DNA from: Thuidium tamariscinum
Lineage: Eukaryota > Streptophyta > Bryopsida > Hypnales > Thuidiaceae
Reading direction: 5' to 3'
Assembly (NCBI GenBank): GCA_947034885.2
Contig: OX344752.2
Location: 27,594,386-27,658,385 of the forward strand
DNA: 64,000 bases
The first letter of the stretch is position 1, and each line of letters starts with the position of its first letter. The notes beneath the pieces were generated by a model that saw nothing but the letters and a program-made list of their open reading frames with translations, did no database searches and was not told the origin of the DNA. Positions 47,022 through 59,638 of the stretch are shown here, piece by piece. Made by a program: the position numbers and the translations under genes.

Positions 47022-49069
47022 AAATGAACAGAAAATCAAGAGAAATCTGTTGAGAGTAACATGGAATTCCTGTTTGCTTGAGAATTGAATGTCTCTGGTC
47101 CTCGGGGAGACAGTCTTGTTGGTTCCGTGTTGAAGAAGGCATGGTCTGTCGGGAGGAGTACCTAGGAAATGATATATCCTGAAATCAATTTCTGCGTCAC
47201 GTATTTGTTCAACTGCAACTGAGAGACTGCATACATTGAGGATGCATATGTTGACAGACACTCAGATTATACTAGTTTCTGCATATGCTTATCACTGATG
47301 AGAGAACACATTCAAGTTTTTTAGGCAGATGTTCATTTTCGGAAGATATTTTAAAAATTTTACAGAGGGCATACAAAAATGAAGTAGAGATAGAGCGAAA
47401 TTAAGGAAGTTCTGGGATCACTGATGCTTATATTGTTATTTTTTTATTCTTGACGTGCACTTGAGCAGATGTACTATTCAGGAATGCAAGAGTCTGCAAG
47501 AATCAGCAATTAAAAAAACTGGTCGAACATTTTCACAAAATGTTCGCAAAGTAGCGTTCACTGTCGTGAAATACAATTCCCAGATTTCTCCTATCACTGT
47601 GGACAAGGTTGACATGACAGTGAGTGACAGCCCCGCAGAAGCCTTCCATTGCATGCGTGTTCATTACAATGTGCATCGTGAACAGAGGATTTCACCCCCC
47701 TGTTTACAAATGCTGAACCAATTTATCGCAGTAGTGCTCCATTTCCTTGACAGCATGTCAATCCGCAGTAGTTTTGAAGAAATCATATTCGTGCCTCCGT
47801 CGTCTTCAATGCTCGGTACAGTGGCTGCAATGACACTTTCTTCGTAACTCCAGAACTTCATCAATGAAGGCTACCTATATGGCACATGGCAAAGATAGTG
47901 GTCATCATAGAATTCGAAGACCGTCTCTTCTACTGCGTTCACTGCCAATTCCCAAGAAGCACTGCAGTTTCTCGCCGAAGACTTCTGCCTATGTGGACGT
48001 GCACAGTGTATGACACGTAATTAGAGTTTCCAAACGTACAAACTGAAATGGATCGAGGAAGCTGTCAACGTTTTCACTACTACTGTCCGCATTCTGTGAA
48101 CTTCATTGGCAGCATCTCCTGTCACTCTTTGTATACCGTGCTCTTCATCGTACTGAATGTGTACCTGCATTCCCAGGTGTGTATTGACCTTCCCTTCATG
48201 GCTTCCTACTATGTATTGGGAAATTGAATGATGGCGACGCTGTTGCAGAGCATGAGCTCCCGTGCTCATGCATTTCATATCCAATATCCGCCCTCTTCAC
48301 ATCATAATAGCACGAGTAAGTTCACGTTTTCGCAGTTAGGGCAGAACATGTACACAGTGTCCACGATTACGTGAAGGCATACTCACCGAGTCTTCAAGTA
48401 TGCAGTGTCATGTTCCCCGTGCATGAATTCCGCGAAGTCAGTAACTTCTGCTGCTCTTTGCAACGTCAAGGAGAAGACATCTGTCATCACTGTCTTCAGA
48501 AGCTGCTTTGGCCTGCTCAAGAACAAGTCAATTCGTGCACTCCCTTGTCGTAATTCAAATTTACTTCTCCATTTGTATTCCCTGTCCTGTTTTGCTCTTC
48601 GAAGATCCTGTACTTCCACGTCACCACCTTCTGTGCTGCGTATGAAATTCTGTAGGTCCTTCGAATCGTTCTATGATGCTACAGTACCACGAAAGAGGTG
48701 CAAGTGCCGCACTACAAGAGACGTATGCCAACGTCTGCAAAGACGTACGGACTTTTGTCCAAAAAACTGCCTTTCACACCATATCATCACTCTGTACAGG
48801 ACCTCTTTGCATTCCTCCGTCCTTGGAGAATCGCTGAAAAGGACGCGAAATAATACATACCTTGCAGTAGTGCACTGCAGAGTGTGAAACTTGCGAGCCA
48901 CAGACGAGATACCCGAAATACAAGCACCCCTCTCAAAATCTCAAGTCTGTCACTACTTCAAGGACAAGTCACTTGGAAAGAGGGAGCACTGCCTTCGTGG
49001 TTTTTCTCACTCCGACTCAGAAGAGAGTCCGAGGTCACGATCTAGAAGTTCTTCCTCGTGCATTCATTC
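47022..49069 (-). other. 3' region of the CACTA element, unresolved open segments
   Basis: Open segments on the minus strand (for example 48901-48671, 48619-48383, 48284-48021, 47864-47664) have plausible composition but share no frame or clear splice links, and the plus strand is also partly open (48405-48887, 160 codons). They may be further exons, a second element gene or chance in a balanced-composition region. No domain is recognised. Confidence 0.35.
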
Positions 49070-49880
49070 CTAGAATATATTCTCCCTCCGTATTTCCCTT
49101 GCATTGGGAAGCTGCCTCCCACTGTCCTCTGAAATCATCTGAGGCAGACGTAGAGCCTCGTAGTCATTGTCCATTCCTCGCTCGAACAAGATAGGATAAT
49201 TGATATCCTCCTCAGAGTTGTCGACGCGCTTCCCTCTAATTTCTCTTCGTAGGACAACTCTCCATCCGGGCAACTCAGGAACGTCACTAAAGAATACCTG
49301 TTCACAGTGCTTTGGAAAAGCGAAGGAGTCCTTCCCGAAACGCTCAGAAGACCGGAAATTCGCTATTGTGAAGCCCCACTTGTCCTTCTTGACTGTTGCA
49401 TTGGGTCCACGGTAGTTTGCTTTGACCCATCTGCAGACGAAGACGACGACGCATGTTCCTCGGTAGTCCAACTCAACTATCTCTTCCAATTCACCCACAT
49501 ACTCCACTTCTGCTTCGACAAGGTTCTTGTCCTTCGCACTTGCCTGCCATGGCCTAGTGAACGTTGCCGCCACGCCACTGTCTCGTGTCGCCAAAGCCCT
49601 CTCGTAACTGGCCACTCGAAATCGACTTCCAAAAGCCCATATGCTCCGGAATTTTCTACATTTTAAATTAGGAGGTACTGATAGGTCGATGACGGTGCTG
49701 GGAAGCTCCATTCCGCTTGCCAGTGATGACTTCACATCTTCCTCTAACCAATTGGCGAAGTCAGGGAAGTGCATTAAATTCCCTGGAAGAGGAGGTCCTC
49801 GCCGACTTCTTCTGTGAGGATGCTGTCTACGCCATATTTTCCTCTGCTCCTGCCGTTCAACCTTCTCTTGTTCGTAACGT
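49070..49880 (-). CDS. tnp2 terminal exon: DUF4216
   Basis: Joins in phase 2 after a GATGTAG acceptor. A basic, Arg-rich helix (~30 residues) leads into FPDFANWLEE, then DUF4216: FGSRFRVASYE, VEYVGELEEIVELDYRG, VFVCRWVKANYRG, KKDKWGFTIANF, SFAFPKHCEQVFFSDVP and WRVVLRRE. The acidic C-terminus ends at a stop at 49070-49072. Length and order match CACTA transposases. Confidence 0.85.
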
Positions 49881-50326
49881 CTACATCATGAGAAACAATA
49901 TGTTATGCATTTGCGATTGAAAGAAAAAGTCAGAAGTAGCAGTACAACGTGGAGCGCATGTTCCCCTGAACATGGACGACATCAGGTCGGAGGACATTAA
50001 CGAAGAGCCTACCATTTCTGCAGGCTTGCCCAATAGTCATGCACCCTCTGAGGGCATTTGCAGACCTCACTTTCCGTATGACATGCTACAAGTACTTCGG
50101 TCTATTACTTGTTATCCTTATTACACATGTTGTCATGACACTCCGTCTTCGTCTAGGAGCACTTCTGAAAAGCACTTCCTCTCTCATATGGGCAAGACTG
50201 CGTTCTCTATTGTCTTTTAGAAAATGCAGCGTCTATACAATGCAGGCGCTCATGTGGAAGTGTCCTTCTCACAATCGGCTTTCATGAAAGCGAAGAAGTG
50301 AACATAGTGGTTCGAGGCGGACTTAC

Positions 50327-51225
50327 AGTCGGTGACCTTCACAGTTGCCAGACGTGTCTATGACAAAATCGTGGAGAAGCTGCCTCCGCTCCTCAGTTAA
50401 TGTCCTCGATATTCCCTGACCCTCTAATATTTCGTCCGCCATCGTAGGATCCTCCTGCGAATCCCAAACCTTGGTTCTGGTATAAGTATAATTAGCCATG
50501 TACTTTGTCGCATAACCTACTGCTTCTTGTAGCTCATAACTGGCTGCCATACTTCCTTCCGGTTTTGCTAAATTCTTCACTGCACTCTTCAGCCCCTTAT
50601 AGTATCGCTCGTATGGATACATCCAACGACTGTGCACTGGGCCGCAAATGAAAACTTCCTACACAATATGGTAAGGCAAGTGCATCATGATTGTGAACGT
50701 TGAGGGTGGTAGTTGTTTCTCCAGCACGACCATCGTCTCTACGACGTCTTCCAGCAGCTGGTTTTTGGAGTCCTCACTGATGACTTTGTCGCAGACTCTC
50801 TGAAACACCCTACTGAGTTTTATGATAGCACATGCCAACTCCTGGTTTTCAATGTTCCTGACGCACAATGGAAGGATTTGCTGCATAATGATGTGAAAAT
50901 CATGCGACTTCAAGCCTTGAAGCTTCCCCTGCTCAATTCGACGTCGTATATTAGACGCATAACGACTAGGCATTTTCAGTTCCCGCAGTGTCTGGAAGAA
51001 ACACTCCCTGTCACGTTTCGAGAGAACATATTCCGCATCTGCCATGATGAACTTCTCACTACCGGGAAAGGTCTCTCGAAGCCAAAGGTGCTCACGCAAA
51101 TTCCGACCCTGCAAATTCAACCGCACTGCTGGGGTGTCCTTGTCACCGAGAAGGAAATTCAACAGGGTCTCACAAATATTCTTCTCGCAGTGCATCACAT
51201 CCAACGTATGCCTGCAAAGAAGATC
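50327..51225 (-). CDS. tnp2 exon: end of TNP2 core and DUF4218
   Basis: Begins DLLCRHTLDVMHCEKNICET, a hallmark of plant TNP2. It continues through LKSHDFHIIMQQILPLCVR and HLPYHIV, then after a TAG (50659-50661) in the same frame FICGPVHSRWMYPYERYY..LK and ARPEGS-like residues, which are DUF4218 signatures. It ends at a GTAAGT donor after CGACT (phase 2). Confidence 0.88.
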
Positions 51226-52918
51226 CTGCAAGACAAATACAAGTAATCGTCAGAAACTCCCTTCGTCACTTCAAAGACACACATAAAACATAGGAATAGA
51301 AGATATTGGGTTCAGAGCACCGAAGCCTGCGGCCTCATATGTGCCTTCTCATGGTGACAAGTACCGCATGTCATTCCGAACCACACTATGACTGCTGTGC
51401 TTCACTGATGTCCCTTCAAGTCGCGCTATTTCGAGAGAGCGTTCCATGGAACAAAGCCTGTGAGACGTAGTTAGTGTTCCCTGTGTGAATTCCATGACTA
51501 AGATTAAGGAGTCCTTCTGCTGCAGGACGACCTCAAGGACCACTCATCTTCACGTCGACGGTGAACTACTTCTCTTATTAAAGTCCACCGACATGCACAT
51601 GTTTGATGTTCCGGAAAGCGCACTCCATTTGTACTGCGCTGCACGTCATGCACCATGACGAAACAGAGCACTATCGTGCAGACAGGCAGTTGACATTCCT
51701 CTCAGGATGCAGTGAAGCGCACGCTCACTCCCGCAAGTTCTGCATTTCCTTTCTACAAGTCTTTCCTCACTCAGAAGGCAGTGGACGCACATACTTGTCC
51801 TAGAGGACACGCACTGACGGCCGACCCATTGCAAAACACAGTCACCGTCCATGCACTTGAAATCTAGGTATGTGTTGAAAGTATCATTAGTCCTCGCTGC
51901 ACTGTCTCTATCCTCATTGCTTGACAAGCGTCCTCTGGTGACACTGACATGCCAACCCCGATTCAGTGCTTCTGCGTGAATTTGAAAGCTAAAATGTCCG
52001 TGAGCTGCTAATGAAGACGTCAAGAATGACTCAACGTCTCTTGTAGTGCACAATAGCCGTCTTGTCCCTCTATAACTGAAAAGTGTACGAGGTCAATTAC
52101 GCAGAAAACGAAGCTACTGACGACATCCTGCACGTGCCTCTCCTCTACACGCGCTGAACGCTGCGGGACTGCGCGAGTGTATTCTCCGTCATGTTCATGC
52201 CACAGGACACGCAAAGGGCAGTGTCACAGTGCGGGAGACGAATAACGAAACCGGTTTCTTAGCATGCTGCATTCGAAAGTGAGAAGTCCTTCTATGGCAG
52301 CACACTTAGGCGTCTGGATTCTCCGGGAGGTACAGAAAGTCAAACAGTGGCCTCCGAGAGTAGTGTGAAACGCCTACAACGACTTCGAAACCGTTGATGA
52401 AGTGCACTTGCCATATGGAAGCACGTTCCTCTGAACTGCATGAACCAAGACTGGCTGCAGTGAAAACCAATGACATGACGTTCTTCAACCCGATCAGCTT
52501 CTTCCGATACAATCGGTGTGAAGGTCAGTGGCACAGCCTTCCTCTCATTACAGACGCGGCATGGATGGCACTTCCGAGGAAGTCCACTTCTGTCAATACG
52601 TAGTGCGGACCATGAATGAAAGTTAAGCACGAGTTGTATGAGTATTCAGTCCTGCATCCTTCACACCAGCGAAGGCAGAGCACACTTCTGAAATTCTAGG
52701 AACATTTATGCTTACGTTTCGTGCACTGCAAACTTCTACGACTTCCTCGCAAAATTAAGACAGAGTTCATGTGCACCTCGCCTGAAGGCATATGCACTCC
52801 ACTGACACGAAGTTCAGCCACACTCCTCAGACTTCCTATATTGTCAAGCATGACGGTCGTCTTCATTCAGGAAGATGCATTCCTAGACAGACTACTTTAG
52901 TTGACAATGTATCCTTAC
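51226..52918 (-). other. Large tnp2 intron
   Basis: GTAAGG donor to TTGTCTTGCAG acceptor. It holds frames of up to 135 codons on the minus strand (51646-52053) that resemble nothing recognised. Its composition matches the exons and it could hide an insertion. The splice is placed by exact continuity of a conserved motif across it. Confidence 0.65.
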
Positions 52919-54388
52919 CGCCCAATACGGTAATCTGTAGAATATGCTAACACGCTTTACTCCATGCCTCTTGACCGGGTCGGCGGCGGCCTCTTCGACG
53001 CCACCTCCACGAATATATTCCTCGCGTTCCACGCCGTTGGAGTAAATTTCACGACCTATTCGACGTTGCGGTGTACACCGTCTCTCAGGTCCTCCGTTGA
53101 ATGCTCTCCTCGCATTTCTGAATGGATGATGCATTCCTAGAAATCAACGAGTACCCAAATATACCATCTTGTGCAAGAAACCCGAATGCTCCGCTGTGGT
53201 CTGGTCTGCACACACTGGACAACCTTTATAGCCCTTCGTCTGCTGCCTAGACAAAAGTCCATAACCTGGGAAGTCATGAACTAGCCAAATCAACATCGCC
53301 CGCAGAGTGAAATTCCTCTGTCCTGTAGGCTTTGACATATCAGTAGCCGGAATTCCGTCCCACAATTTCAATAAGTCCTGCACTAAGGGCTCAAGGTAAA
53401 TGTCTATCACCTCTACTGTTGGAGCATGTGGCCCAGGTACTAGCAAGACAAGCTTGAGGAAGAAAGTCTTGTTTGTCATCCAAGGAGGCAGGTTGTAAAT
53501 GGCCACAAGAAACGGCCACACGGAGTGCTTGGTCGACTGGTTCCTGTAAGGGTTCACTTCGTCACCTACGAGACCTAAACGGAGATTCGTTGGAATGGCA
53601 GCGAAATCAGGGTACAACTGATTTATGTGCTTCCACTGCTCGCCATCAACGACTGATTTCATCACACCATTTCTTGATCTATTTCTCTGATGAAATGTCA
53701 TGAACTTCGCAACATCAGGGCACTTGAACATTCGACGCAGCTGATCAATTATTGGGAAATACCTCAACACTTTCGAAGGCACTGCACTCGACCCTTCCAT
53801 GTACCTTGACTTGCCACAACCTGGATGGGGGCATGTCGCCAGGTGAGCCTTGTCTCCTCGGAAGAGGACATGTCCATCAGGGCGGCAATGAATTGCTTCA
53901 TGCGCTAGTCCAAGTTTTTTCACCAGTCGACGGACCTCATAAGAAGTACGGGGAAGGCAATTCGATTTTGGAATCAAGTCTTGCGAAAGGAATCTCAGTA
54001 ACTCATCCATGAATGTGTACGGAATACAATACAGGCTACACATTGTGATGAGGATAATTGAAAATTCTAGTCGATTCAGCTTGTACCCTTCGTACAGTGA
54101 CTCAGTGGACTCCCGCACCAATTCCTCGTACGTGGGTCTATGCATGTCGACATCGGCATCTCCATCTACGTCATTCTGTTCACGGCGCGATTCCTCTTCA
54201 ATGTCAGCGTGGATGCTGTCGACCCGTGCAAAGGCATCCCGAACGACACCTGGAACATCCACTGCTGACCTCTGTGGCCACACGAACTCTTGCGGGCCTC
54301 GCCGATTGCCCTCCACTTCGCGGTAATAATCCTCGCCTCCCTCCAACCCCTCATCAATCGGGTTAAGAACGCTATCTCCATTGTCTGT
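52919..54388 (-). CDS. tnp2 exon: Transposase_21 core
   Basis: About 490 codons from the TGTGCAG acceptor. The early part is acidic. Family motifs follow: LPRTSYEVRRLVKKLGL, a CPHPGC zinc pair, VPSKVLRYFPI, LRLGLVGDEVNPY (first catalytic Asp), VAIYNLPPWM, VIDIYLEPLVQ, LVHDFPGYGLLS and KGCPVCAD. After a TGA at 53144 the same frame continues with FLGMHHPFRNARRAFNG and HGVKRVSIFYRLPYW, all family-typical. The donor is GCG/GTAAGG. Confidence 0.88.
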
Positions 54389-54551
54389 CTGCACAAACAG
54401 CGCATTCAATGCATGTGGACATTGCCATTAGTGCTGTAGTCATGAACTGCTCATAGAAAACCTGTCTCACGCTTCCAAACATAGTGCTCTCTACGAATTG
54501 TGCTTCCTCAACTGAAGACCGTGGACAGAAATGAGAGCATCATCCACTCAC

Positions 54552-54662
54552 CAACAAAGGATACTGTAGATATGGATCTCTGCCATGCACCCTGTGATGC
54601 CGGGCCATGGTGTCAACCTTCAGTACTTTTGCGCCTCTACACTTCTTACAAGCACATAAATA
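54552..54662 (-). CDS. tnp2 exon: second half of transposase-associated domain
   Basis: Follows a CTGCCTCAG acceptor and ends at TTG/GTGAGTGG. It encodes YLCACKKCRG..., the C-x-C-x2-C part typical of the Transpos_assoc domain that precedes TNP2, then an H-x(n)-H-G stretch. The N-terminal half of that domain should lie in an upstream exon not recognised here. The exon ends in phase 0, matching the next exon. Confidence 0.65.
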
Positions 54663-57600
54663 CTGAGGCAGTGCTTGTCTCCATGCAATTGAGCGTTCTA
54701 TGTGGTACGCTGCTGTCAGCTCCACTCGGGAAGTCATGGTCTTCAAGCAGATGCACTTCCTCTCTCCTGAAACGAATTTCTACTTCTGTGATGCTGAACC
54801 TGCAGATGCAATCAGTAACAGAATATCTGGCGTGAGTACTTCCAACAATCACAGGGAAGCTTCACTTCACTCCGAAGAAGAACATGACACGCTTTGAGGA
54901 GAAAGAAATCAAATTGAACTTCTACAACTTCATCATGGATGCTGTATCATGTCTTCAAACATATCTTACAAGTGCAGATGCCCTCCTCTGTAGAAATTAA
55001 GTTTCCCCACTGAAGCACTACTGGTATGACTATGACTAACTGAGAGCGCACCCTGTGGCCACATGCTCTTCCATGCACTTGCCAGAGTACACGTGCATCA
55101 ATTTGAAGATGTCACCATTTGTAAAGGTACTTGTAATTTTCTGCTTCGTTCATGTTCGGAACTTACAAGAAGTGAAGTTCCGTGTCAATCAAGCAATGCA
55201 GACAATTCTATGGAAATCAACGTCGCCTATGGAAGGAGGTCTTCGCGCGTGCATGCTCGTGCTGCAACCTATGCATGGGAATTATTGGAGTCCTTCGAAC
55301 AGAGTTTCTGTTTCTCACTTCCTCAGAAGGAGAACTGCTCCACTGAGTATTTCAGAGTCTGCCACATTCCAATGTACACGACTGCGTTGAATATCGAAAG
55401 GAATAGGGGAACGGAGATGCTCGCATGAGAACAACGACTATGACGACGAAGACATGCACGTCATGAATGACGCAGAGGACGAAGCATGCATGCATTGCAT
55501 GCGTTCACGACATTGGAGAGCGTTGTCCTCCACAAAGTAGAACTGCATTATCATGCAAGAAACTGCGTATGAACATGGAAACACTGACAAGGTGCGCGTG
55601 TTTTTCAAAATGAATTCTTATATCACTTTCCTTTTACAGTGGCCTCCTGTACAACGAACACACAGCGTTTGCATACTGCCCGTACAGAGCACGCGCACGC
55701 ACTATTACAAACTAGTCAGTAGTTTCTGTACACGATGCTCAAAACAGCTGTACATGTCTTTCTTCTATGTCACTAAGTCCTTGGCATTCACTGACCGCCA
55801 GTCTGCTCCTGCAGAGCTCGGCTCCAGCGAATCGGTTTGAACACCCTGGTGTTGGACCAGAGGATACAAGATCTCGCTGAATTCGGCGTGGCCAAGGCAA
55901 GTCTGCCGATGGTCCACATCTTGTAAGTGAACTTACTCCACTTCACTTCAGTGTAATTCATGAGCCATTGTAGGACGACGTCCAACACTTCTTCACCTCG
56001 CGTGTAGTTTTCCATGCTGCTGCAGTGTTCTTTCAGAGGTCCCACTTTCTGTGCACATCTCTGTTGTCAGAAGGTAGTGCATGCTCATTGCGGACGGGAC
56101 GAGAGGCGCACAGAATAGGACTGCCTCTTCAGTACACAAGAGAACGAAGAGCATCGTACCTTCCTCTTTGACGTGCGCGTGGTCTTCGTCATGGAGTGCT
56201 CCTAATTCGTTGGGTGCAACTGCTGAAGAAGGTAGTTCCCCACGCTCTCTGTGAAAGAAAACCGCAATGACAGAGTGAGGATACGCGTATTGCAAATGCA
56301 GTGGGAACTGCTGGGGCACTGAGGCAAAGGAACACCTCGGCGAACGAAGTGCCAAAGCAGCACCGTGCTTCACACAAGTCATTCTGTGGAGGCCTCACAA
56401 GAAGCGTTTGTACTAAGTGTCGGTTGCATTGACACTGGCAGACTCTGTCATCAGCATGTCTGAAGCGTTCGTAAACGTCTTCATGCACATGCATTGCACA
56501 GTACAGTTCAAGAGAAGGAACTGTAATCCCGATTGCGTCGTGCAACATACAAGGAGAAGCGACACTTGAGAATTCCAGAAGAACACGTCACTACACATGG
56601 ACTTGTCGTCCATGTCAGCGGATACGGCACTGAACTCCTAAATGATCGAAGCATAGCTTCATGGCACGCCACTATACATGTGCATCGCAGTGCAGAATTG
56701 AGGCTTCAGGAAAGTGTTGTCATACATTGTGGGGGGGCTTTCATTTCTGAACAGGTCAGCTTCCTTGCATCCGAGACAACTACGGAGAAGTACTTGTAAG
56801 CCTCCCAGGGTCCACAAACAGGGCACAATCGTGAACTGTAGTATACAGCAGAAGACGTTGCACTATGTCTTCAGTTTCGTATGTCAGTAGCGCAGAGCGC
56901 CCACTACATGTTCGAAGAAGAGAGAAGTGTTGGAATAGCGTACCAGTAACGAAGACTGTCATTGTCGTGCTGAATTCAACTGAGAGCCGGAGAAGCAGGC
57001 GTGCTCTGGTCGATGCTTCTTTCCTTCACAGTTGAAGGAATTTCCAGTCAAGTGTCTTCCACCTCCACTGAAACTGCACACACATGAAGTACCGGGTGAC
57101 TTCCTGCCATAGAAAGGTACAGTCGTGAGCATCCGCCTTCAGACGCAGTCATTGAAGCAGTGCTGTCACATGTTCAACAGAAAGCCTTTTTCATGGAAAA
57201 CTTCCAACAGAAAATGAAATGCTCATGAAGGCAACACCAAGTACGTGAAGTCATGTGGCCTCCTCATCCTAGAGGACGGACTACTAGGCGTACTGCAGAC
57301 ATGGAAAAAAAATTCACAAAGCGACATTCATGGACACTACCATACGAATGTATACACAACTCTCTCAGTGGGGAGCGAATTCCATACCTGTAGGAAATGA
57401 GTGCAACACAGTGCCCGCTGTACAGAGCGGGAGGCAACGTCACTTGAGAGAGAGCATGCGGTTCTGGAATAATGTACTTTGGGACGAGAGGAGGCCATCA
57501 TGTTGTTCTACTTCTCTCTTCCGTCACGTAATCCCTCACTTCTACAGTACTTCTTAAAGTAATTTCCAGAGAAACCATGGGCCACTGTAGGTAGGATAGG

Positions 57601-59271
57601 ATGGTAAAAACTCTGTTACAGCGAACGCCATTGCTGTGTTGTACAGCACAACAGAATGCACAATTGCACACGTCGTACAGAGAACTGTTGGGGCAGGCCC
57701 GCCATCCATAGCACTGAGCCTTCCCAGAGGATGTGGACGCCATTTCCTTGTTCTCATTTCTGCACAGTGCTAATGTCACTGCTGTGGTACACATATGGCG
57801 GCCACTGCACTCCATAGACCTTGAACGCCTGGCACTGTGGTCGTGCACAGGTGTAGTTTGTGGACAAGCCGCCGTCATCGTTTTATTATACCACAACCGC
57901 AGCACTGTAGTAGTTCCCACAGCAATGAAGTAACGTGTACGTGGAGGTGTCTCTATCGCCGGCGACGACGTAATTACTATCCTCCTTCACAAGTGGAAAG
58001 GCGCACAACGCTCAGGGTGCCTCAAAACTGGAGAGAGTGAAGGCAGTAGAAGCCGCCGCCACGAGTTACGAGGTGTCGTCACTCGTACTCTGAAGATAGG
58101 GTTTTCGGTGTTCTTCCTTCAAGGCACGTTTCCCGAACTCATGTATTGTTGTCCACAGAATGGATGAAAAACAGAGAAGACGGAAGTGCACTGCTGTTGT
58201 TTCATTAGACATAGAAATTGCTCAGGGTAATGACGAGTCGTCCTCACTGTGTGAGGCCCAGTGTCACGATTCTGCAGTAGCGCTTGCTTGTGTTTGCCAA
58301 CCCCGATGACGCGCCGTTAGTAACCGCCATGTCCATGCATTACAGAGGGAAGCTGCAGAAGTGGAGACGTCTCGGCAGCGCAGTCCACCTTCATTTGAAT
58401 GCGAACACAGTGTTGGAGGAGTGCAAGTGAGTTCCTCGATTCGAAGACGGGGCTGTGCACGGCGTCATGAATGAGACGTAGCCGTCTTTGTTGTGGGAAG
58501 CTGCTTCGCTGCTGCTCTATACGCGAAGCTATGCGAAGTGCACTTCGGTAATGAACGTCTTGGACGAAGAAATAGGGAGGAAGCACAACTACTTTTGAAG
58601 GAAGTGACGGCAGCGGACGTAGCATAGGTCGCCTCGGTTCACTACGCTACAGTAGCCTTCACAAGTGTGATTGAATGCACGACGTTCTTCTCAGCACTGT
58701 TGAGAGCTGCGTCCAGCGTAGGGCTCAAGCAGGACGTTCTGAGAAGGGGGGCACTTGAAGGACGCACATTCAGAGGAAGAGAAATGCATTTGCCGTGACG
58801 ATGACTGTCAGTGCATACATGCCGAGCATGAATTTGAGCAAGCATCTTCTAAAGCAGCAGCTGCTGAGTGGAAGCGTGAAGGTGAAGTGTGCGGAGCGTA
58901 CGCAATGTCGCGGTCTTCGTGGACGTGAAGACGGCCGCAGTGAATGTTTGGAAGAGTAACTCTTGTCGCAGCTTCTGGAGCATCCGTCCAAGTATGCAGG
59001 TCTGCCATCCGTGCATGTTGACATGAGTTAATCGAATGCCTTGGCGGGGCTCACTTCTGTGCTTCACATCCATAGAAGTGAATTTCGATGTTCAGAAGCA
59101 TGTTTTGAAAACGCAGCGCTGCTTTCAAATGAGTTTGGAAAAGCTTCACATAATGACATGTAGAGAATGAAGCAGAGCAGATATAGTCAGTGACAACACT
59201 ACTGAATTGCACACAATCCTCGAGAGCATTGTCATCTTTAAATTAGGTCGCAATGGAATTGCGTGAGGAAA
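54663..59271. other. CACTA interior, no confident gene
   Basis: Balanced-composition DNA with many 60-140-codon frames on both strands and none recognised. It should contain the 5' exon or exons and promoter of tnp2. The minus-strand piece at 56045-55788 (NYTRGEEVLDVVLQWLM...) is a weak candidate. The words tgcact/agtgca and gaagt/acttc are very frequent and may be subterminal binding motifs. Confidence 0.4.
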
Positions 59272-59635
59272 CACTACAACAAAACATGGTAAAAAAAAAC
59301 CGCGCAGGAACTTCCAAAGTGGGTTTTTTTGCCATGAATTTGTGCGCGTCATTCTTTGCGCGTTGCGCGTAGTGGACAACCAACTTTGGCAGAAATTTCC
59401 CACTGCAATTTTTGGAATTAGGAAGCGTGTCATATATCAATGGAAAGGTATTTTGAATACCTTTCCATTGATATATGACACGCTTCCTAATTCCAAAAAT
59501 TGCAGTGGGAAATTTCTGCCAAAGTTGGTTGTCCACTACGCGCAACGCGCAAAGAATGACGCGCACAAATTCATGGCAAAAAAACCCACTTTGGAAGTTC
59601 CTGCGCGGTTTTTTTTACCATGTTTTGTTGTAGTG
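59272..59635. mobile_element. Miniature CACTA element, near-perfect 364-bp palindrome
   Basis: Starts CACTACAACAAAACATGGTA and ends in its exact complement. The left arm 59272-59452 and right arm 59456-59635 differ only by one A in an A-run, and are separated by TTG. It is flanked by perfect 3-bp duplications AAA (59269-59271, 59636-59638), the CACTA hallmark. Both strands therefore encode the same peptide-like frame, which is an artefact. The near identity of the arms implies very recent formation or ongoing arm conversion. Confidence 0.95.
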
Positions 59636-59638
59636 AAA

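Larger units (their letters stand above)
49070..54662 (-). pseudogene. tnp2: CACTA transposase gene tnp2, multi-exon, two nonsense codons
   Basis: The TNP2-type transposase recognises CACTA termini and carries out excision and integration. Splice signals and phase support four exons on the minus strand: 54662-54552, 54388-52919, 51225-50327 and 49880-49070, with introns of 163, 1,693 and 446 nt. Each junction keeps codon phase and joins conserved motifs, for example LPYW to DLLCRHTLDVMH. Domains are a transposase-associated Cys cluster, Transposase_21, DUF4218 and DUF4216. Internal stops are TGA at 53144-53146 and TAG at 50659-50661, both within otherwise conserved sequence. No frameshift is needed. 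The first exon or exons upstream of 54662 were not identified. Confidence 0.85.

Noticed and set aside
48405..48887. 160-codon plus-strand frame near the CACTA 3' end
   Set aside because: Cys/Ser/Arg-rich, overlapped by minus-strand open segments of similar quality. No motif or splice context.
55788..56045. Minus-strand frame as the first half of the tnp2 N-terminal domain
   Set aside because: Some resemblance (RGEEVLDVVLQWLM) but no Trp-Met-Tyr start motif, and no splice path to the exon at 54662 could be traced.
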